DNA from: Sphacelaria rigidula
Lineage: Eukaryota; Phaeophyceae; Sphacelariales
NCBI GenBank assembly: GCA_964200075.2
Contig: CAXNAA020000476.1
Coordinates: 1 to 20,978, forward strand
Reading direction: 5' to 3'
DNA length: 20,978 nucleotides
This document shows positions 1-11,900 of the stretch, piece after piece (position 1 is the stretch's first letter; each line of letters opens with the position of its first letter). The translations under genes and the position numbers were made by a program. The notes beneath the pieces are model-generated. The model saw nothing but the letters and a program-made list of their open reading frames with translations, did not search any database and was not told the origin of the DNA.

Positions 1-29
1 AAAGCACAAAGGAAAGCAAACAATGATCA

Positions 30-58
30 CCCCCCCCCCCCCCGCCGCCGCCGGAAAC
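30..58. repeat. Poly-C tract followed by GCC repeats
   Basis: A run of 14 C (30-43) passes into GCCGCCGCCG. The whole of 1-800 is otherwise T-rich and shows no gene apart from the pyrimidine tract that leads into the exon at 801. Confidence 0.9.
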
Positions 59-404
59 GAGCCTGGCTCTGTCTTCTTGTTTATTGTACTCCTTTCTTTA
101 CGTTCTATTTCGTTTCTTGTTTTTAATTTTCCCCCCTTTTTTTCTCTGATCACGAGCTGGAGTGTTGCAATCAGCTACGTTATGCGAGATGCTCATCGTT
201 TTGTGTCGTTTGTGTGTGTTTGTCGTTATTTTGTTGTTTGTTTTTGGTGGTGGTGGCGTTTTTTTGTCGTTATCGTTGCTCCCTCTCTTTCCTTTCTGAG
301 GCCGTTGCTTGTGTCTTTTTCTGTATTTTTTTTCTTTCATTATTATGTCTTTTTTGCTGCTCCTGACCGCGGGCTGGATCGTTGCAATATGCTATTGTGA
401 GATG

Positions 405-414
405 ATCAATCAAT

Positions 415-453
<39 letters not shown>

Positions 454-481
454 CCAATCAACCAATCAATCAATCAATCAC
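405..481. repeat. ATCA tetranucleotide microsatellite
   Basis: About nineteen tandem ATCA units, with three ACCA variants. The tract is open in one frame as an INQS-type peptide, which I take to be non-coding. Confidence 0.95.
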
Positions 482-800
482 CATAGTTGCTACTTTGTAC
501 CGGACAATAGGGAGGGCAGGGGAGCTACCTGCTCGGCATATGCTGACGAACCTCCAACATGTTTCATGTTGATACTGTAAACGCTGCTCTTTCCCGAAAG
601 AGGAACAAAAATTGCCGTCACAACCCTGGAGAACGTGAAGAGTAAAGTCAATCTCCTCTGTTGTATACGTGAGCACCAGCTGGCCTGTTGATGTTCAATT
701 GGCGTTGGAGAATGCAAATTCCTGAAACGGATGATACTACCCCTTCCCTCTCCTTGCGCCCCCATCTTTCTTCGTATCTTCCCCATTTTCCCGGATGAAG

Positions 801-943
801 GGATCTTTGCTTCTGTTCCGAAAGGTGACATCACCGGGTATGCACCATGCCTCTCTGCCAAGCGAGGCAGTGGAGCAGGACCTCACTATTCATCTGTGGC
901 TCATTTGCTCGGGGGTCTGCGGCATGGACGTCGTGGATATCCG
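801..943 (+). CDS. Isolated candidate exon
   Basis: A long pyrimidine-rich stretch (739-790) leads to the acceptor GATGAAG (ends 800). The exon ends at CCG|GTAAGT (944), a near-perfect donor. The frame in between is open and encodes IFASVPKGDITGYAPCLSAK and a Gly/Arg-rich end, finishing in phase 0. An inner acceptor CCGAAAG at 824 is an alternative left edge. I could not identify a phase-0 partner exon, so it may belong to the main gene's 5' end or to a separate transcript. An antisense ORF (831-1262, minus) overlaps it and looks like a shadow. Confidence 0.4.
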
Positions 944-1610
944 GTAAGTTGTGTTGATCTGTGTTTGGAGGAGAACACGAAAATGCTGCCACTGATGTAG
1001 TGGTTGTGGCAACGCTGTGCAGCGCCGATGAGGAAAAACAAAAGGGAAATATTATAGTGTTGTAGTAAGAATGTCCATCCCAATGAGGCCACCGCACCTG
1101 ATCGTATACCTGACACCTAATGTCTAGATTGGTGGTGAGCACGACGCGCAGAGTAAAGAGTGCCCAACTGTGTCCCGAGGTACACTGAGCAAGCAACACG
1201 AACAGTATATGACAGGTAAAACGCGAAATTGATTCATCACACAGAAGCTTAGAACAAAACAATTATGGTCAAAACCGCCGCAACGTGACCGTATGGCAGA
1301 AATACCAAGTTACAATATCTGTCACACGCAATCTATGAAAAGGATCATCATGGTCAAAATCATCCCGTAAGTGTCACCAGGATGTGACCGGGTCAATACG
1401 TGGACGAAACCGAATACCGCTTGCTCCTATCACAGAGTGTTTTACTGAACAGTCAATTTCACACGACCGGGGATGCTCCGGAGCTGCCCCTTTCGCACGA
1501 ATCATGACGCAGGATAACGTACCGCGTTGCCAACACAAGGAGGAGAGGTTAACCCAGCGATGACAAGACTGTCTCCTCGAATTTCGGCGCAGTTTTCGAA
1601 CAAATTATGT
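944..1610. other. Unassigned sequence
   Basis: I see no gene here. A short phrase, ATGGTCAAAA, recurs at 1264 and 1350. The ORFs are short and lack splice-site or compositional support. Confidence 0.4.
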
Positions 1611-1910
1611 GTGTCACGCTCGGTCGAAACGAGTATTTTTTCCCAAATCGTTTGCGTCAAGGTTTTGGCTATGTACCCAGCATACCAAGCTTTGTGATAT
1701 TTCCACTCCATCTGAGTACAATATGACCATTTTTACGCGAAAAATGAATAACTCATTTTTGTGTCACGCTCGGTCAAAACGAGTATGTTTTCCCAAATCG
1801 TTTGTGTCAAGGTTTTAGCGATGTACCCAGCATACCAAGTTTTTGTGATATTTCCACTCCATCTGAGTACAATATGACCATTTTTATGCGAAAAATGAAT
1901 ACCTGATTTC
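1611..1910. repeat. Tandem duplication of a 150-base unit
   Basis: Unit 1 (1611-1760) and unit 2 (1761-1910) both start with GTGTCACGCTCGGTC and share the landmarks CCCAAATCGTTTG, ATGTACCCAGCATACCAAG, TTTCCACTCCATCTGAGTAC and GCGAAAAATGAATA. They differ by scattered substitutions, and unit 2 has one extra T. The flanks do not continue the unit, so I see only two copies. Confidence 0.93.
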
Positions 1911-2025
1911 GCCTTCTGAGCTGAAATACCGCCATTTATCCAGCCTCGCAGCACATTCAATGCTGTTGGTACGGCGATTGAGAACGAAGGACTCACTCAT
2001 GGAAAAGTCACATTTCGGTGCTTGA

Positions 2026-2178
2026 CATCGGAGTATTGCCGCACACGGTAGTGGTTCTCTCCGGACGACTCCAGCTGCCCAAAACATGGTTATCGTGTAC
2101 GATTTCTTGTATGGTATCCCACTGGCATTCGTACTAGCAAATGTAGGCTTGGGCATGGTGAACTTCATCACTTGCAAG
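2026..2178 (+). pseudogene. Possible Mutator-like transposase fragment
   Basis: One plus frame reads MVIVYDFLYGIPLAFVLAN and ends in a TGA a few codons later, with a stop just upstream at 2023. MULE and SWIM-type transposases carry a segment of the form V-V-D-E-F-G-x-G-x-P-V-A-F-x-x-S-N around a catalytic Asp, and this stretch matches it apart from small changes. No other transposase block is recognisable, so it would be a short relic. The similarity could be chance, since only about 20 residues carry the signal. The minus-strand ORF at 1884-2177 has no comparable motif. Confidence 0.3.
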
Positions 2179-3011
2179 TGAGGCGCTCGAGGGTGTGGGT
2201 ATGGACTCGATGGATATCGAGCAACTTTGTTTCGTCCTCGAGACGCAGCGAAGAAGCGAGACTAATGATATACTTCCTTGGCGCCCTTACATGGAACCAA
2301 TCCCTATTGTTGTTGAGGCACTTAGCCGTCCTTGTATTGATTTCAGTCAGGGAGAAGCCTATACGTTTTGCGGACTTTCAATCCTCCTGTGTGAGACCGA
2401 ACGGTTGACTTGCGGCGCCAAAAGGTCCGGCAGAAGTAGGCAGGAGGCGGTCGGGCAACAAGTGATGTCGCGCTTTCTGTGGTTCGGTGTAGATTCCCTA
2501 CAGTCGGCGGACTCAGCACTCTCAGCAGCCTGAAACTGATTGTGCCACAATGAAGCTTTGAGCTTATTTTCCTTTCGCATTTTTAGAACCCTTGGTTTCT
2601 CACGGTTCTTCTATGGCCTGACTGCCTCAAAACAGCCGTCGTGCGACGGGTGCATGGCTGTTCTCAAACATCCAAGTGGTTCGCAGCCGTACGAGATGAG
2701 GAGCGATGTTCATGAGATCGCCGAAAATGGACTGCCTTCGAGACTCATGTATAGGATAACCTAGCTGGCATGCCCCTCTTTCGACCAAAGCGCCGTCCAT
2801 TTTTTGCACCCCCGTGCAGTACTGTGTACATTCCCACAAGTATCTTAGAACCTGAGAATACATTCCGTCCAACCGTACCGCTGCTCTTTTGTTAGTGCAG
2901 AGGTTTTCATGTGATGAGCCCGAAAAAGATGAAATGTATCGGGAATATTGATATGCTCTAAAGGGATCTTAGGTATGTTTCACTTATTCCGCTGCTACTC
3001 ATTAGCTCCAG
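2179..3011. other. Unassigned sequence with weak ORFs
   Basis: A plus frame (2195-2533, 112 codons) and a minus frame (2627-2872, 81 codons) have reasonable amino-acid composition but no motif I recognise and no clear splice partners. They may be transposon debris near the 2026-2178 fragment. Confidence 0.3.
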
Positions 3012-3102
3012 GATGAGCGCGGGCTTCGGAGGTGGTGGACACCACGGAAGTTACCAAAGACAAACGAAACTCTGTAGAAGCAAGATGACCAGAAGATTTG
3101 CA
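3012..3102 (+). CDS. Possible alternative first exon
   Basis: A good acceptor (TTAGCTCCAG, ends 3011) is followed by an ATG at 3013 and the frame MSAGFGGGGHHGSYQRQTK, which has the Gly-rich character of the main gene. GCA|GTACGA at 3103 is a possible donor in phase 0, so it could splice straight to exon 2 at 3841. The frame stays open to the TAA near 3155. Whether this or 3176 is the true start cannot be decided from sequence alone. Confidence 0.3.
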
Positions 3103-3175
3103 GTACGAAATACAGGAATGAAGTCTGCGGACTTACGAGTATTCGTAGATACTTAAATCTATTTGCCACAGATGA

Positions 3176-3373
3176 ATGAATAATGCTGTGGAGTGGATAC
3201 GAGTGGCATTAACCGTCCAACGCAAAATCTTGGAACAATGCTCCGGAACGCTATCGAGCAGTATGAAACCTTCAAGCCTGGATGAGCACTCCTTGAGTGC
3301 GGCGGATCTCCGGAACATCTGGGCAAATGGCGGTGACGGGAGGTCTACGTTGAACGACGGAGAGCAGGACGAG
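3176..3373 (+). CDS. Exon 1 candidate of the low-complexity gene
   Basis: The ATG at 3176 opens 66 codons ending in GAG at a good donor, GAG|GTAATG (3374). An in-frame TGA at 3173-3175 means this ATG must be the start unless the exon begins inside, for example after GAG at 3193. A CACAG acceptor-like site ends at 3171, so an upstream non-coding exon is possible. A second ATG at 3172 would give a three-codon overlapping upstream ORF. The encoded segment is mixed-composition and includes LSAADLRNIW. Exon end phase 0 matches exon 2. Confidence 0.4.
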
Positions 3374-6300
3374 GTAATGACCAGTCGGTGGTTCACTGTA
3401 AGACGCATCACTTGGCCATAGTACAGATGATGCCGCAGCTGACGGCCATTCCTACATGACCATGCTCTCGTGACTGATCAACTAATACTATTAATTCTAT
3501 ACAGCGACATCATCGTGACATGGAGCAGAGGTAAGCTGGTAGATGATGACCACCTACAGTCTCATCCGCCCCGAAGGGCAGTGAAGCGCTCTTTATTGAT
3601 GCTGCAGGAGGGCGGCGGGGAGGGTATACTTCGTATGCCCCTGAGGTACTATTTCTGCAGCCGACCACATAACGCGGTGGTACCATCAAATGTGCTTGTA
3701 CATTCCTTACTTCTGATTGCCTCGATTGTTGCGCGACTTACAATACTGTAAAAGCTTTGCAACAAGATGCTGCAAATAGTTGCACCCCTGTGCCCTCTTC
3801 ATACACCTCGCTACTGTCCATTTTCTGTTGCACTTGGCAGGGCGGTGAAGAACGTAGCTCAGACCCATGCGCTCGCGAGAACTGGCCAGACTGGGAGCAA
3901 AGCGAGTCCCCAACATTCACACCCGCGCCAAGCTCAACCATCACACGAAACACGGTGAAAACCAAGCCCAAGTGCAACAGTAACAGCAGCATTAACAGCA
4001 ACAACACCACCCGTGCCCCCGGGAGGGCTGGTGGAGTGAGGCCACCGGTAAGAACAAGCTCCGCCGGTAGGGGTAAGGGGTCGAAACTCCACACCATGAC
4101 GGGTGTTGGGATCCCTTGCTCTCCCACAAGGCCTACGTCATCCTCTTCTTCTCGTCGTGGTCGCAAGGGACGCAGGGGGAGGGGTGGAGGCGCAGCCGAT
4201 GAGGGCAGGGGTAGGGGTGCCAGAATGAGTGGGGGGGGTGATGCAGGACGAGGGAAGGGGGATGAAGGTTTGAGGCAGATGGACATTGCTTCGTCGTTCA
4301 AGGCGGCTCACAACTCTGCCAGGTATTTCGTGTACCGTATTTGAGGGTTCGCGGCGTTCCACAATGCGCTAGCTGCTCATGGCTTTCAGGGGCCAGTCGT
4401 GTGTCAAGGCGCGTACACCGTCTTCTTCGAGGTCGCTTGCGCGCGTCGCTAAAGTGTGCTCTGCACACGTGGAGCTCGATGATGGGTGCCACAATAGCAA
4501 CACGCCATCATATTACAGAGATTTCTCTTTTCATGACTTTGGATTTGCATCGAAGCCCACTTATAACGATGGAAGTCCTTTTGGAAACTCTTTGCATCTT
4601 CCATTTGAGAAAATGGAAAACGGACAGCTTGATGCTCAGTGGTTTGGGGTCCGTGCCAAATATTCCACATCCCTGGTACACGGTGTCATAGCAGCTGCGC
4701 ACGCTCAATATTATCGTGATCATCCTCTAAAATGACAAAACCATATCTACATGGAGTGCGCAGTATTATTGGGGCTGCGCACGTCCCTAGCTCAATTGAA
4801 CAAACAGCAGTGCAGGTTTTTGGGTGTAAATATATAGAAATGAACACGACATCACGATGGGGCATGCATTGTGCATCGTTTCCACGTATGAATTCTAGAG
4901 TTTGGAAAACGCTCTTGGGAAATTTACAAGATTGGGAAAAGCGGCACATTTTCCCATGGTTGAGAACGACCCAATCATATTCTTCCCACTTGGACAGTCC
5001 TTTCAAGTTATCCTATCTGGACGGGTTCCCCCTTATTTTTTGGGTAACTTTGGTCAGTCCCCAAAGCACATGAATCATTTATAGAAAGGTTTCACATGCA
5101 CGTTTCAAGTAATTACAGATCATGAGCGCAACAATAGCTGCCTAGAAGTACTACCGTAAGAGTAGCTGCGACACGCCTGAAACGTTGACCCCCCCCCCCC
5201 CTCCCCCCTCCCCACCCTACAATGGTCTTATGACTATGGCATGCATGATCATGAGTACACCCCTCCCCACCCTACGCCATCATCTCGCACGATCTTCCGC
5301 CATTCCAAGTTGTTTGATTGTGTTCTTTCACTCACCCGGAGATCGACACTTCTGGACCCCTGAGCTACAGTAGCTTGTGCCCAGGCCCATTCGACACGCT
5401 TTAAGCTACGTTTCTCTGCAGGAGTAGGATGTACCTTACCGATGACGTCAACGGTGTACTTTCCATTGGGACCCTTCCCTGTCCATCGTGGCCAAGGTAT
5501 TTGGGTCGGGGAGTTCCGCGACAGCTCTTTTTTTTAAAAACCGCTCCTCCTCCCGCACTTTTATGTAACACATTACAGTAGAAAACGTGCTAGGACGGCA
5601 GACAGAGAGGCACAGAGATCTATATCCACCGCTACCAGCCCGAGTAGACCGAGTAGCTCAAGTACGGGAGGCCTTTCGAGGGGGGAGCTTGGAGCAATAG
5701 GCATTTCTGAAGCTGGAGACAGCCTCGGTGCTTCTCCCCCCACCAGGAGGCGCAAACAGGTGACTTCACCGAAGGCGACACGAGGACTTATCTGCGTATC
5801 GTACAGGACAGTATGAGCTATGAGCCTTGTGTCGTAGTGGTAGTGAAGAGGCGCTGCCTTTGCGAAAGTGTGGAGCGATTCGAGGATACCGAACGAGTGC
5901 GGAACCCCTCATGACTGCCAGGAGACTCGTTTGCGGCCTATTTTCCAATTTCGCAGTGTTTCTGCGTTTTTGTGCTGTATCGGTAAAAAAATGTCGTCAA
6001 AATATACGACTGGATTATGGTTTTGGGATTGAAGTGTTATAAAGGCTGCAAACGCGCCGGGTCTGTTTTTGTGGCGCTCCTCTCCGCCGCAGACTTGACT
6101 CTCCTCTTGTTCTTTATCTCAAGTTGGTATGAAGCACCAATAGACGAAATCGACAAAGCTGGCGTTGTCGGCAACGCGCTCGACACGCACATGTCATCCC
6201 CATCTTCAATAGAGAGGTATGGAGTATGATTGCTGCCACATATTGACGTGATCTGACCGCGCGCATAGTAGCCGCTCCTGAAAGCACGGTAAAGGATGAA

Positions 6301-8967
6301 CCCCGACTCCAGTCCCTGGCTACGATTGAAACCTACAGTCAACACTAATCTCCACGACTCTCGCCAGAGGTTGAGCTGCACGCGCCCGTGTAGTCATTTC
6401 AGAGATGGCGCAACCTAAGGCCCTAGCGTTGACTTTTACTTTGCCACGGACTCCGACCTGGGACAGGATGATGGGAGCAACAGCACGGCGTCCCCTGTCC
6501 CGTCCAGGGCAGGCGGTATCTCGCGCAGGGCTTGGAGCAGCAGGGTATCAGGCGCTAAAAACTCGGCGATTGGGACGTACAACTCAGGGGCGTCGACAAT
6601 GAGGGCGGTTTTGCGCCGAAAAGGGTGATTAATACACGGAGTGTTGAGGCGCTGGGTCACAGCACGAGAGTAACCGAGAACCTTGGTCTCTGTATGCATG
6701 CGTTTCGTTGTCAACAGTCCATGCGAAGAGATAACACAGCGCCACTTCCTCATTATGTAGTACGTCAGGGTTAGACCTGCTGTACGGGTTGCACACGGGT
6801 TGTTGACTTTTTATTAAGGACCATATATGTATATATGTATGATCATGTACTTTGGTGAATGTGTTCTTGGGCATCCCGCGTAGAAGGCAAAGTTTGATAT
6901 TTACGTGATTTATTCGTAGTGTTGTCCACACAGACGACGCTCATCGAGATGGAAAATATCGGCAGTGACATACGGAGATAAGCGACTCCAGTAACAGGGG
7001 TTTTACTGTCCAAGTAGAGTCGCGGAGGCCCCGGTTCATGGGGGTATCTCGCGAATCGGATGATCTTAGCCTTCCCACCTCCCCTTTCCACGTTGTCCTC
7101 TCTCGCGGTGCATGCGTCGTTTCCCAACTTCTACAAGCAGCATGGACCTATCGCCGAATGTAACGATCGACAGCTTGCACCGCTCAGGCGGTAGTTCGTC
7201 TCGAGGATACGCGCGGGATGGTATGGAGGGACGTTCCGATGGGGATCGAGCTAGGTGAGCTACTCCACTTCTTGCTATTTGGGACAGAAATTCGTACTGT
7301 AGTGCTGCACCTTCACGATGATGAGGTCACGAGCATACTGTCGAGTTTCGAGATAACCCGCACACCACACTCCACAGGCAGATAAATATTAAGTCGGCGA
7401 ACAAACTCCTCAATATTCAGTACGCAAGACCTATGGCATAGCGACAATTTCTGTATGCATGGAAAACGTTTGCGCGAAAACAATAAACTGACAAAACGAG
7501 ACAGTTGATATTCTTCCGTCGAGGCAGCGTTTTCACGTACAGCGCGGAGGCCTCCACCACCGGGGGTTGAAGCTAAACAGACTTGCGATGAAACTCCAAA
7601 CCAACCCATGTTTAGCCCTGCGGTGACATATGGGTCGAACCTGAACGTTGGCGGCGTTTGCAAAATTGAAGCGGCACAATTTTTCGGAGACCCAATCCAA
7701 GCTTGCCGATTAACCCCCTCAACCGTACATTTTGGTCGTGTGATATGATTCACAAGGAAGGCGCTAGAACTGCTCACGATGTGGTCTTACGGTATAACCA
7801 CAGGCAAGACTCGCTATTCTCCCGTAACTTGTAGGCTCTTCGTACCCCACAAAATGCCGTTCGATTACGTATGTGAACAATAGCGGTGGCGACGGTAGTG
7901 CTCGCGGGGTGACAGGGCTTGCCTGCGACGTCAACGATGGCGATAACGGTGCAGTGGTGGATCTCGCCAACTACCTGTCTGCTTCGCCCGCGGTACGTGA
8001 CACGCTTTCCTGGGGGGGCAGTGTAGTAGTACAATGCCTAGAGTTTCATTCTAGGACTATGTTCACCTTTGTTCAATAATTAGTCATGACTGCTTCGATC
8101 TAAAAGTGGCGACGCCGTCAGAAACATTGGCAGAAATAATTGCGCGCTGTTGTCTCAGGCACGAAAAACCAACCGCAAATACCAATCTTGAACGGGTGAT
8201 TCCCCAAGTCCACGCGTGTGGTCGGCTATTATAAGCGATACATAAACTACTGCAGAGCACAAATTGGGTCCATGTATAAGAAATACATGACGATGTCGCC
8301 GAAGGTACGGGGATGCACCTCACGCTCATACGTTGAGACTTCATGTATGTACCAGCCGTGATTTTTGCGGCCCCACCGGGGTGACGCCTCGTACCACAAA
8401 TCGGGAGAGCATCAGAGCGCGGGCGGTTTTCAAGATCCTATTTTCTCGGCAACTCCTGCTGCAATCACACCGGCGACAGGATGCGTGCCGTTGAAATGGT
8501 CTTATTGCGGAGGCCTGTCAATTGACACGGCCCCCATGTCAGTGATGCCGTAGATGCACTCGGGCGTACTGCAAGGCCTACATGACACTTCCCAACTCCG
8601 AGCCTTCATGATTTTGATTTGATTTGATCGTCGCACTTTCACTGACCATGGTACAGTTGTTTCTCACAAATGTTGCTGACAAAGCGGTCCACGGGGTATC
8701 CCTTTGCTTTTGAAAGAGACTTTTGTGGGATCTTTCCTGTAAAGCCCGAACCTCTTCATCCCCCCCCGCTCTCTACGGCTGGCTTCGCATATCGAACAAC
8801 CTTACCGTCGATCTCCCAACACCTGGCTACTATATCGAGCCCCCAACACCTGGCTACTATATCGAGCCACCCAACACCCCAACTCGCCATGACTCGCGCA
8901 ATTGTCAGCGAGAACAACAGCAATCGCTAAATCCGCAGCAGCCGCCGCCGCCGCCGCCGCCGCCGCC

Positions 8968-8998
<31 letters not shown>

Positions 8999-11900
8999 GG
9001 CCAACACGACTTTCAGCCGGAACCACGACCACAACCGCAACCGCTCGACTTCGGAGCGTTTGCCTACAAACCCGACAGAATGGACCAACAAGACATGGCC
9101 TCGGCACCTGAAACCATGAGCTGCGATCACGACAGCAGCAACACCGGTAATGGCAACGACGATAACAACGAATCCTGGTCGTTCATTCGTTCATCATCAC
9201 AGCAACGCCCGTGGGGCGCGCCGCATGAGGGGGCGGCAACGACGAGGGCGGGGGGACGTGGCCAAGCGGCAGATTATCGGAGGAAGTGCAAAATGTCAGG
9301 AATCGGGGGTGGCGACCCAAGGCGTACCGGGGTTGGTGATGGAGGAATGGGTGGTGTAGAATCTACTCACGGCTTGGCTCATCGTCAGGCGAGCTTGCTT
9401 CGGGGCATCGAACTATGTGTTTAGACGGTTTAGGGTAGGAACCTGTCCAGCGTTTGAAAGTTAGGATCAACGGTGCGATAATGTTTGGGGTTGGGTTCTA
9501 GGGATGCTTGAGAATGTGCTGTCGATGTCTTGTTGTCCACCTTCGTAGCCCAGGTCCACCGTGCGACTTTCGTTCCCACCTCTATTTTCGTCGTTTTCGC
9601 GACAACCCGTACCGCTACACGTATTTTCCCTGTATTATTCGTGCTAATGGTTATCTAGAAGCATGAATACCCTCGTATTTGTATTCAACGTGACCGTACT
9701 TATGCTATGTGGAACAGGGTTTGCCATAAATATGCCCCCTCTTGCTCCGTCTCGAACGGGGTGCGTGGTCGATGGTCAAACGACTCAGGCAAGCAGCACA
9801 TGGATACCTACACCCCTTCCCGCCCTCTTGCTTACAAAACCGCAACGCCTCAACAGCAATATCATGAACAACCTCCATCATCACCAGCTACTAAGACCAA
9901 CAGAAGCACCACCAGAAACGCACGGTCATGGGACGAGGTTACCAGTCAACGATATTCGAGACCGACCTACTCCGGTCAAAACCCAAAAATCAACGGCAGC
10001 AGCACAGCAAGCGATGCCTGTGCTCCGCCTAGTAACAACGCCCACAACCGCCATCATCAGCAACAACAACAACAACAACAACAACAACAGCAAGCGCTGT
10101 TTTCAGAGACACTGGAGGACTCTTACTGTCGCAGTGGTGATGAGGGTCGCTTCTTTGATCTGACGAAAGGGGTTATACCCGGGACCGATGACAGTGGTTG
10201 GGAAGGTGGCAGTGGCGGTGGAGAGCAAATGCGTTTCGTTTTCGATTCTACTGGGTTCGGACCACACCAGATGGTGAGTCAGGCGGGGGGGGGGGGGGGA
10301 ACTCTGTCCCATACTACCATGAGAACACCGCGGGTACGATGCAGTTATGTTAGTTACATACACAGTAATCCGCTGAGTTGAATTTGCTACAGGTCAGCTT
10401 TTTACTGAGAGTCTCCTAGTCTTTCTGAATCCTGCGTAGCGTGTGGCGAAACGAGAGCAAAACTAAACGTGAGCGTTGACTTTCAATTCGTCTATTGTTT
10501 CCTCATTGATACGTTAGCGGTTCGATTTACGCCCTGCGTCTGCCTCCTTTCGCTTCCCCGATTTTCATTCGACCCTTTCTCCCACTTCCAAAGCAGACTG
10601 GTCGTTCTGCAATCCAAGGCGTACATTTACAAGGCCGTACCCCGCAGCCACAACACAGGTCGATCAACGCAGACTCGGGCGATCGGCGGACCCTGCCGCC
10701 TTTAGGAGCCTCGACTATTTCTACCGATGGACGTTCACATCGAGGCGCACATCAAAGTAGTAGCATTGACAACTCTGTTGGGTATGCGTCGCGAAATAAC
10801 TGCGGCGGCGCTAACTCTGGGACGGTTATGGCCCCGGTTCCTAGAAGGTGAGGGGTGGACACAAGAGTATGCATCGCTTCAAATCTTGCAATTCGTATAA
10901 CCCATGAGCAAGTGAATCAAAATCTCATCGTGAGATCCTCTTTTTCTCGCTGTGATTTTGGTGTGCGCGTACACGAAGGCTTAGCTTGCGATTGTACGTA
11001 ATTCTGTCGGATTTGACCAGTCCCATAAGATGCGGATTCAACGTGGTGTAGACCTTCACTTTTGGTTGGGTGGAAGACACAACCAAAACACGTACTTCTT
11101 GTACTTACACACAGGTTTCGGGACGCCACAGCAGTTGCCTGCCGAACATTCCACCGTGGCAAGAGGAGGGAGACCAGTACTCAGTCGTATTGCATCGTTC
11201 TCAGGTCTTCGTTTGTCCACTAGCAGATGACGTTGGAGTATCTTGTACCACTCACGCGCTGCCCCCCGCCGTTCACGTCGTGATACTAACCATTACGCTA
11301 ACTCTGACTCTGACGCCAACTCTAATCCAAAACATCACATGCTTAGGCCGCATGCATCCCCAGTTCCGACTACTACATGTACAGCTTACTCGTCCCGTGA
11401 ACCTGCATCGGTACTATCATCCACTAGTATGACCACCAGCACCGCTGTCGCTGCGCCCGCCGTGGCGGGCAGGCGTCGCAACAGAGAGGTCCCCGACGTT
11501 CACGTTCAGCGGAAATGTCCCTTTGGAGATTCCGGACATGATTTCGCCGCCCCGCTAGTGGCGAGTGATGGCGCCGCCATGGGAACAGAGGCGTTCGGCT
11601 TCCCTCCCTCAGCCTCTGGGTTGGCCCGCAATGCGCAAGAACAATGGACCAACTCGGAGGAGCGATCATACTCCACTACCGCGAGTTTGCGCGGTAGCTG
11701 TGTGGAATCACAAAGGTACCGAGATGACAACAATCAGTTCCTGAACCAGCGATATGAGCCGAAGGGCAGCGGCGAAGGGATTGCTGTTGGTGATGATGAT
11801 GGTGGTGTCGGCGGTGGCGGTGGCGACGGCAGCGATGGTACTGATAGAGATGGAGGCGATGGTGGTGGTGGAGGATTGCAGGCAAGTGGTGGACAAAATT

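Noticed and set aside
23-400. 125-codon plus-strand ORF rich in Phe and Val
   Set aside because: It reflects T-rich DNA. There is no start context, splice site or recognisable domain, and the hydrophobic content follows from base composition.
405-481. CRISPR-like or regulatory array
   Set aside because: It is a simple ATCA microsatellite without spacers.
3738-4301. 187-codon minus-strand ORF rich in Pro and Leu
   Set aside because: It is the exact antisense of the RG-rich plus-strand exon 2. Low-complexity codons on one strand keep the other strand open, and the plus strand has the matching splice sites and phase.
4390-4485. Extra exon between exons 2 and 3
   Set aside because: It keeps phase but would need a 67-base intron, much shorter than all others in the gene. 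It is kept only as a note.
7313-7777. 154-codon minus-strand ORF
   Set aside because: Lies entirely within a well-bounded plus-strand intron. It has no motif, and one ORF of this size is not surprising in a 21 kb window.
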